This document shows, piece after piece, positions 59,240 through 64,000 of a stretch of DNA of 64,000 nucleotides (positions within the stretch are counted from its first letter, which is position 1; each line of letters begins with the position of its first letter). Source of the stretch: Streptomyces sp. NBC_01341 (GTDB lineage Bacteria > Actinomycetota > Actinomycetes > Streptomycetales > Streptomycetaceae); NCBI RefSeq assembly GCF_035946055.1, contig NZ_CP108364.1, forward strand, positions 5,394,001 through 5,458,000. The letters run 5' to 3'. The translations under genes and the position numbers were made by a program. The notes under the pieces were generated by a model. It made no database searches and had not been told where the DNA came from. It saw nothing but the letters and a program-made list of their open reading frames with translations.

Positions 59240-59378
59240 ACGTCTGGCCTTTCTCCAAGGGGGACTTGTCCGCCACAGCCGGGCTATCTGCCGGAGCAAT
59301 CAGTAGCGCGCGGCAGAAATCTGTTCCGTAGCCTCCGCCGGTTCAGTTCCTCGGCGGCACACGGCGAGCTGTTGCTGT

Positions 59379-59394
59379 TGATAGACATCTATCA
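59379..59394. promoter_or_regulatory. TetR operator candidate A (hmgA side)
   Basis: TGATAG-ACAT-CTATCA, a perfect 16-bp palindrome. On the hmgA strand it overlaps the expected -10 region of a promoter whose -35-like TTGACT lies at 59407-59412. Confidence 0.75.
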
Positions 59395-59416
59395 CCAAAC
59401 GTTCACAGTCAACAAG

Positions 59417-59432
59417 TGATAGACACTTATCG
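59417..59432. promoter_or_regulatory. TetR operator candidate B (hmgA side)
   Basis: TGATAG-ACAC-TTATCG: the same half-site with two mismatches in the right arm, 38 bases from copy A, just upstream of the -35-like element. The remaining stretch 59433-59825 (about 390 bases) has no gene I can support; open frames there have unconvincing composition. Confidence 0.65.
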
Positions 59433-59825
59433 GTGCGTGGCTCTACCTTGTCTGCACGGTTTCAGGCGCGATCCGGCACCGGTACGAGTCAGGCCAGGTT
59501 CATTTCGGGTCTGCGCTTCGGTCTCAACGGTGTTGCCGGGCGCGGCTCAGCTGCGTGACCGCTCATCACCTGTGCTGATCGGCGGGTTGCCGGCCTTGAC
59601 GCCGCACGCGGGCTGGTGGCCGTGACGCGCACCGGGCGCGCGGGCAGCCGCCACCCCGCCGGGGCGACCGGCAGGCGAACTCACGTGCAGAGCGGGGCCG
59701 TTCGGCAGCATCCGACGGTCGGGGACGGGCCGATGTCCGGCCGGTCGCGGGCCGGGATCCGAACGTGCCGACCCGTGCCGGCCGACCGGCGTGGCGGCCG
59801 CCGAAGGTGGGCCGGCCGGGGTCAC

Positions 59826-60455
59826 TCAGGAGCGCTGGAAGGGGTCGGTGACGACTTCCGCGGGAGGAAGGGGATCTGTCGCGTCGAGCAACAACGAGTC
59901 CATGACGAGCCTCAGGTACCGCCGCCAGCCGTCGCTCTCCGGTCGCAGCGTGGGCACCACGCCCAGGAGCATCAGGATGAGCCGGAGTGTGTCTCTCTCC
60001 GGGTCGAGATCGCGCCTGAACAAGCCCTGTTGCCGACCCTCTTCGATGATCCGGCTGACCGGATCCGCGAAGGTCGACCGGATGATGTCCAGGGTCATCT
60101 CCGGGAGGATCGCTCCGCTGCGACTGGCCGCGCTGAGGGCGGCCTCGAAGGCGATGCTGACTCCCTTGCGCGGGTCCGGCTCGTTCGCGGCCACGACCAG
60201 GGCCGGGGCCATGTCGGCGGCGAAGAGTTCCCAGATCACCCCTTGGAGCAGGTCCTGCCGCGTCGGGAAGCGGCGATAGACCGTTGCCACCCCGAACCCC
60301 GCGGCTTCGGCGATGTCCGCCATGGACGCCTGTGGGTCGTCACGGAGTGCCGCGCTTGCGGCCTGCAGGATGCGGCGGGTGTTCCGCTCGGCGTCGCGTC
60401 GCGACTTCGACCGATTTGTGTCGCCGCCTTCTGATGTCTCCGCTTCCCCGCGCAT
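59826..60455 (-). CDS. TetR-family transcriptional regulator
   Basis: 209 residues from ATG 60455 (MRGEAETSEGGD). The HTH domain (about 18-65) reads NTRRILQAASAAL, then MADIAEAAGFGVATVYRRFPTR with the usual GxxxxTxYRxF recognition helix. The rest is an all-helical ligand domain; the ligand is unknown. An in-frame GTG at 60671 would add a 72-residue low-complexity leader, and I prefer the short form; this leaves a 5' leader of about 220 bases. Two copies of the 16-bp palindrome lie upstream, shared with the divergent operon, and two more precede hmgA, predicting autoregulation and control of both units. Confidence 0.88.
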   Translation of the reverse strand: MRGEAETSEGGDTNRSKSRRDAERNTRRILQAASAALRDDPQASMADIAEAAGFGVATVYRRFPTRQDLLQGVIWELFAADMAPALVVAANEPDPRKGVSIAFEAALSAASRSGAILPEMTLDIIRSTFADPVSRIIEEGRQQGLFRRDLDPERDTLRLILMLLGVVPTLRPESDGWRRYLRLVMDSLLLDATDPLPPAEVVTDPFQRS

Positions 60456-60676
60456 GCGCGGGACGCTACCAGATGCCCCATATGGCGGCGGTGCCGTCAC
60501 TCTCCGATCGGCCGTCACGTCACGCCCGGGCTCCGGTCGTCGGACGTTCCGGAGCGGGCCGGTCGTTCGGCGCCCCGCACCGGGCCTCGTCCTGGTGCGC
60601 CATGCCGTCAGGCGTGCGGTGCCGTCGCCGGTCTCCCCCTGTCGGCCACCGGTGCCCGGGCATCTCGCCACGTAGG

Positions 60677-60692
60677 TGATAGTGGCCTATCA
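60677..60692. promoter_or_regulatory. TetR operator candidate C (tetR/operon side)
   Basis: TGATAG-TGGC-CTATCA, perfect; the match extends one base on each side (G...C). It lies between the divergent tetR and hydroxyacid dehydrogenase genes. Confidence 0.75.
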
Positions 60693-60711
60693 CTTGCTTC
60701 GGCAAGTTTTT
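60692..60711 (+). terminator. Short hairpin with T-run between operators C and D
   Basis: ACTTGC-TTCG-GCAAGT followed by TTTT. It has the form of a small intrinsic terminator on the + strand, or it could be another protein-binding palindrome. Unusual for this genome because of its low GC and T-run. Confidence 0.4.
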
Positions 60712-60713
60712 GT

Positions 60714-60729
60714 TGATAGACCAATATCA
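60714..60729. promoter_or_regulatory. TetR operator candidate D (tetR/operon side)
   Basis: TGATAG-ACCA-ATATCA: one mismatch from the perfect palindrome, 37 bases from copy C, upstream of the rightward operon. Confidence 0.7.
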
Positions 60730-60836
60730 GCAAGTCCGGGGCGTCGAGTGCGGATCGGCGTCGTCTTGCTTCGTGGGCGCCCCGGAACGACGGCGGTCGA
60801 GGTATTCTTCGGCCGCGCATCATTCAAGGGGCCCCT

Positions 60837-61790
60837 TTGAGTACTCTGCGCATTGCCGTGCTGGATGACTACCAGCATGTGGCAAGGAGCTATGCCGACT
60901 GGGAATCTCTGAATGCATATACAGAGTTCTTCCATCACGCTTTTCCCGATGCGGACGCGGCCGTATCCCAGTTGGCCGACTTCGATGTAGTGGTGGCCAT
61001 GCGGGAACGTACGAGGTTCCCCGCCGACGTGTTGCGCCGCCTCGAACGTCTCAAGCTGCTCGTCACCACCGCTCCGGCGAACGCCGCGATCGACGTCCAG
61101 GCGGCGAACGCCCAGGGTGTCGTCGTCTGCGGTACGGGATACCCCGATGTCGCCGCCACCTGCGAACTCACCTGGGCGCTGCTTCTCGCCGCGGCCAGGA
61201 ACCTGCCGTCCGAGAGCCGGCTGGTTCGCGAGGGCGGCTGGCAGGGGAGCGTCGGCACGATTCTGGAAGGCAAGACGCTCGGTCTGCTGGGCCTGGGCCG
61301 GATCGGAGGCCGTGTTGCCAAGGTGGCCCAGGCGTTCGGGATGGAGACCATCGCCTGGAGCCAGAACCTCACCGCCGAGAAGGCGGCGCCGCACGGCGTG
61401 ACCGCGGTGAGCAAGGAAGAACTCTTCACCCGTTCCGACGCGGTGTCCGTGCACCTGGTCCTCAGTGAGCGCACGCACCACCTGGTGGGAGCGAACGAGC
61501 TGTCGCTGATGAAGCGCACCGCGGTCCTGGTCAACACATCGCGCGGTCCCATCATCGACGAGGACGCACTGGTCCAGGCGCTGCGCGACGGCGCGATCGG
61601 CGGAGCGGCTCTCGACGTGTTCGAGACCGAGCCGCTGCCGGTGCCGCACCCTCTGCGTGAGCTCGACAACGCCACCATCACGCCGCACATCGGCTACGTG
61701 ACCGAGGGCAATTACAAGGTCTTCTACGAAGAGGCCGTGGAGGACATCGCCGCGTTCGTCGCCGGTGAACCGATCCGCATCGTCAAGTAG
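60837..61790 (+). CDS. D-2-hydroxyacid dehydrogenase (NAD-dependent)
   Basis: 317 residues from TTG 60837, with AAGGGG upstream. Reduces 2-keto acids or oxidises D-2-hydroxyacids. The NAD fold reads LGLLGLGRIGGRVA near 147. Catalytic residues: Arg in NTSRGPIIDE (near 237), Glu in DVFETEPLP (near 266) and His in TPHIGYVTEGN (near 284). The MRERTRFPADVL segment near 56 is typical of the SerA/GhrA type. First gene of the predicted TetR-controlled operon; the next start is 31 bases on. Confidence 0.93.
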   Translation: MSTLRIAVLDDYQHVARSYADWESLNAYTEFFHHAFPDADAAVSQLADFDVVVAMRERTRFPADVLRRLERLKLLVTTAPANAAIDVQAANAQGVVVCGTGYPDVAATCELTWALLLAAARNLPSESRLVREGGWQGSVGTILEGKTLGLLGLGRIGGRVAKVAQAFGMETIAWSQNLTAEKAAPHGVTAVSKEELFTRSDAVSVHLVLSERTHHLVGANELSLMKRTAVLVNTSRGPIIDEDALVQALRDGAIGGAALDVFETEPLPVPHPLRELDNATITPHIGYVTEGNYKVFYEEAVEDIAAFVAGEPIRIVK

Positions 61791-61821
61791 TCCGTCAAAC
61801 TCTCAGGGAGAGGCAGTACTC

Positions 61822-62304
61822 ATGAGTGACCGTCTGGAAATCATCGAAGTCCTCGCACGCTACGTCCGCGCGCTCGAAGAGCGTGACGCCAAGGCCATCG
61901 CGGCGCTGTTCGCACCTGAGGGCGCGTTCGAGATCCAGAGCCGTTCCGGCCGGGAGGCTTACGCGACCCGTGTGACGGTCACCGGCCCCGGCCAGATCCA
62001 GGCGCTGATGGAGAGCGGCACGATGCCCTCCACGCGTGGCAACCAGTACTTCACCACTGACCACATCGTGGACATCGATGGGGACGAGGCGCGTATGGAC
62101 GCCCAGTTCCTGACGGTCGAGTCCAACGTCGAAGGCACCGCCGGGCAGAACTGGCCGGTCGGGTCGGTCATGCTGCAGGGTGCGCTGGCGCTCAGCATGG
62201 CCGGTCACTACGCGTCGGTGCTGCGCAAGATCGACGGACGCTGGGCGCTCACCTCGCACTGCGTGAGGCACAACCTCCCCATGGCCGTTCCGCCGGCCAA
62301 GTAG
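61822..62304 (+). CDS. SnoaL/NTF2-like protein
   Basis: 160 residues from ATG 61822. The N-terminal helices (LEIIEVLARYVRALEERDAK) and central beta sheet fit the SnoaL-like NTF2 fold, which includes hydrolases, isomerases and dehydratases acting on small hydrophobic compounds. DHIVDIDGDEARMDAQF is a typical strand pair (shown in part). No fixed catalytic dyad can be assigned. Second in the operon; 43 bases before the ABM-like gene. Confidence 0.82.
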   Translation: MSDRLEIIEVLARYVRALEERDAKAIAALFAPEGAFEIQSRSGREAYATRVTVTGPGQIQALMESGTMPSTRGNQYFTTDHIVDIDGDEARMDAQFLTVESNVEGTAGQNWPVGSVMLQGALALSMAGHYASVLRKIDGRWALTSHCVRHNLPMAVPPAK

Positions 62305-62347
62305 CCCGCCGCAGGCCGAACGAGATCTCTCCGCGAAAGGAACGAAG

Positions 62348-62647
62348 ATGGCTGTCTGGGAAGTTGCACGCATCACGGTCGCCGAGGCCACCGAGGATGA
62401 CTTCGAATCCCTTGTGCGCGCGCATATACCGCTTCTCCGGGCGACCGACGGCTGTCTCGACGTGAAGCTGCTTCGAGCCGTCGACGCGGAGGGGACGTTC
62501 GTGCTCCTCCTCCAGTGGGAGTCCGTCGACCACCACCTCGAGTTCACGAAGACCGAGGAGTTCGCAGGGTTCGTCGGCGCGCTGGGTCCCCTGTTCACCG
62601 GGACGCCGGACACGTTCCACGCCGCCACGGTCATCGAGGGGTTCTGA
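62348..62647 (+). CDS. ABM-like ferredoxin-fold protein
   Basis: 99 residues from ATG 62348, preceded by GAAAGGA. Pattern of the antibiotic-biosynthesis-monooxygenase/dimeric alpha-beta barrel fold: WEVARITVAE strand, a long helix with FESLVRAHIPLLRATDGCLD, and LLLQWESVDHHLEFTKT near 62 (each shown in part). Such proteins are cofactor-free monooxygenases or binding dimers. Four bases separate it from the hydrolase gene, so the two are coupled. Confidence 0.82.
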   Translation: MAVWEVARITVAEATEDDFESLVRAHIPLLRATDGCLDVKLLRAVDAEGTFVLLLQWESVDHHLEFTKTEEFAGFVGALGPLFTGTPDTFHAATVIEGF

Positions 62648-62651
62648 GCAG

Positions 62652-64000
62652 ATGAAGCCGCTGGCCGGGACCTTCCTGGACGGGCCTTTCGTGGGCCTGG
62701 GATATCGCACGCCTTCCCAGGAAGGTGTCACCGACGATGCGGGGACCTTCCTCTACCTGCCCGGCGAGACGGTGACCTTCTCCATCGGCGGTCTTGTCAT
62801 CGGGAGCGCGGCCGCGGCCACGCATCTGACGCTGGGCAGTCTCCACGACGGTGACCCCGCGGGCGCTCCCGATGTCACCCGGCCGGACACGGTCAACCGT
62901 TCGCGGTTCGTCCAGAGCCTCGGGCGGCAGACGGACCTTCGCGACGGCGTGCTGATCGACAAGCACATCCGTGAGGTCGTCGACGCACAGGCGGAAGGCA
63001 TTTCCTTCGCCTGTGACGTCGAGTCCTTCGCGCAGGCGGACTCCGTCCGCGCGGTCTTCAGCGAGACCGGGCTCCGCTTCCGGGGAGCCGCCGAGGCCCG
63101 GAACCACCTGCGGCGCGCGCTCACGGGCATCAAGGTGCTCCGGGACGTACGCGTTCCCACGCGCGACGGAAGCTACCTCCTCGCCGACGTGTTCCGGCCC
63201 ATCGAGGCGGGCAACTACCCGGTTCTGCTCCGGCAGTCGGTCTACGGGCGGGCGTTCCGGGTGGGTTCCATTCTCAGCGACGAGGACCTCCAGGCGAGCG
63301 AGGAGCGGGAAGCCGCGTGGCACGAGGAGAGCCGGGACGGGATCTTCGCCTATTTCCGGCACTCGGAAACCGCCGTCAGCGCGAACTCCAGCACGTGGGT
63401 GCCGCGCGGGTACGTCGTCGTGCGGGTGGACAGCCGGGGCGTGGGCAGAACGCCCGGTACGGTCGACCCCTTCTCCGTGCAGGAATCCCTCGACTACTAC
63501 GACGCCATCGAGTGGGCCGCACAGCAGCCCTGGAGTGACGGCAAGGTCGGCCTCTACGGGGGCTCGTACAACGCGACGATCCAGTGGAACGTGGCGTCGT
63601 TGCGCCCCCCGTCGCTCAAGGCCATCGCCCCGCTCGCCTCGGACTCGGACGCCTACAGGGACCTGGCGTACACGGGCGGCCTCTTCCTGAACGACTACCG
63701 CACGTGGTGGTTCACCGAGATGGTCGGCGGTGCGAAGAACCCCGAGTCGGACACCGTCGACTTCGTCGGCGGGCTGGCCGGTCATCCGTGGGACGACGAC
63801 TACTACCGCGGTGCCGGGCTCCAGTCGGCCGACTTCTCCAGTATCGACATACCGGTGCTCACGGCGGTCAGCCAGACCGCGCAGATCCACGGCAGGGCCG
63901 GCTTCGAGGCGTTCGCTCAGCTGAAGTCCCCCGACAAGCAGCTTCTCGTGTGGGACGCCGAGTACGCGCACCACATGTACCTGGACAGCCAGTCCGACAT
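62652..64000 (+). CDS. CocE/NonD-type hydrolase with N-terminal beta module, cut by window edge
   Basis: ATG 62652; 449 codons visible, continuing past base 64000. Residues 1 to about 110 do not look like a hydrolase: GLGYRTPSQEGVTDDAGTF and LPGETVTFSIGGLVIG match a beta module common in bacterial surface proteins, followed by TVNRSRFVQSLGRQ and DGVLIDKHI. From about residue 160 the CocE/X-prolyl peptidase fold begins (VRVPTRDGSYLLADVFRP). The oxyanion region is RVDSRGVGRTPG near 270, and the nucleophile Ser lies in LYGGSYNATIQW near 307. No signal peptide is present. Substrate unknown; esters or amides of small acids are the family norm. Confidence 0.88.
   Translation, partial: MKPLAGTFLDGPFVGLGYRTPSQEGVTDDAGTFLYLPGETVTFSIGGLVIGSAAAATHLTLGSLHDGDPAGAPDVTRPDTVNRSRFVQSLGRQTDLRDGVLIDKHIREVVDAQAEGISFACDVESFAQADSVRAVFSETGLRFRGAAEARNHLRRALTGIKVLRDVRVPTRDGSYLLADVFRPIEAGNYPVLLRQSVYGRAFRVGSILSDEDLQASEEREAAWHEESRDGIFAYFRHSETAVSANSSTWVPRGYVVVRVDSRGVGRTPGTVDPFSVQESLDYYDAIEWAAQQPWSDGKVGLYGGSYNATIQWNVASLRPPSLKAIAPLASDSDAYRDLAYTGGLFLNDYRTWWFTEMVGGAKNPESDTVDFVGGLAGHPWDDDYYRGAGLQSADFSSIDIPVLTAVSQTAQIHGRAGFEAFAQLKSPDKQLLVWDAEYAHHMYLDSQSD

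Noticed and set aside
59416..59825. Two short open frames (69 aa +, 92 aa -) in the hmgA-tetR gap
   Set aside because: The first begins inside operator B and neither has a ribosome site or recognisable protein character.
60690..61688. 332-residue leftward frame opposite the hydroxyacid dehydrogenase
   Set aside because: Dehydrogenase motifs are on the + strand; the antisense frame is a shadow.
1..64000. tRNA, rRNA, CRISPR arrays, insertion sequences, prophage or attachment sites
   Set aside because: No cloverleaf, repeat-spacer pattern, transposase or integrase was seen on reading the intergenic regions and translations; a tRNAscan and IS search would settle it.

Overview
The window is high-GC DNA with the look of a Streptomyces chromosome. 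Evidence: very strong G/C bias at third codon positions, frequent GTG starts, ATGA/GTGA stop-start overlaps, long GC-rich hairpin terminators, an actinobacterial aa3/bcc respiratory gene set, ROK glucokinase beside pfkA, DUF3043 and PspAA proteins, and a SAM-IV-type leader. Species cannot be fixed from sequence alone. I see no rRNA, tRNA, CRISPR array, insertion sequence or phage gene.

Layout. 0-7.1 kb: 5' part of lpdA (runs off the left edge), pepA, and the late cobalamin genes cobS, cobT and an MBL-CobU fusion. 7.2-18.2 kb: envelope and stress genes: a small hypothetical protein, an HtrA-like lipoprotein protease, a methyltransferase, a DUF3043 membrane protein, pspA-pspAA, a NarL-type two-component pair, an RND exporter, then nadA. 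18.5-23.3 kb: an ErpA/HesB-type Fe-S protein, a membrane protein, a small ORF, an AdoK-like kinase and a cysteine desulfurase-TusA fusion. 23.5-32.8 kb: the respiratory core, ctaC-ctaD-ctaF and ctaE-qcrC-qcrA-qcrB, interrupted by an L,D-transpeptidase and a receiver-only protein. 33-38.7 kb: trpD, a SAM-IV riboswitch with a SufS-like enzyme, an Lrp-type sensor domain, a rhomboid, a zinc ribbon and a NYN-domain protein. 39-54.6 kb: two paralogous NlpC/P60 hydrolases, a zincin lipoprotein, GT87 and PimB'-like GT4 glycosyltransferases, a FadD-type ligase, a phosphoesterase, SRPBCC protein, ArsA-like ATPase, DUF5304 protein, glkA, an EEP-fold protein, an esterase and an acyltransferase. 54.7-57.7 kb: the MacS/MacR-like pair and pfkA.

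From memory, the order up to pfkA matches S. coelicolor about SCO2180 down to SCO2119, and many genes (pepA, cobS, cobT, adoK, ctaC, ctaF, qcrBAC, ctaE, trpD, NlpC, pimB', fadD15, SRPBCC, ArsA-like, acyltransferase, GT87) also cluster in M. tuberculosis around Rv2181-Rv2215. This part is therefore an old actinobacterial core block.

From 57.8 kb the character changes to accessory DNA: hmgA (homogentisate dioxygenase), a TetR regulator, and a rightward operon of D-2-hydroxyacid dehydrogenase, SnoaL/NTF2-like protein, ABM-like protein and a CocE/NonD hydrolase carrying an unusual N-terminal module (runs off the right edge). Four copies of one 16-bp palindrome, TGATAG-N4-CTATCA, two upstream of hmgA and two between tetR and the operon, tie these genes into one predicted TetR regulon. 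This is the best candidate here for an undescribed system. Other notable signals: three CGTC-N5-GACG repeats between nadA and the Fe-S gene, a perfect palindrome over the ctaE start codon, a candidate c-di-AMP riboswitch before the first NlpC gene, and a pyrophosphate-like donor signature in PfkA.
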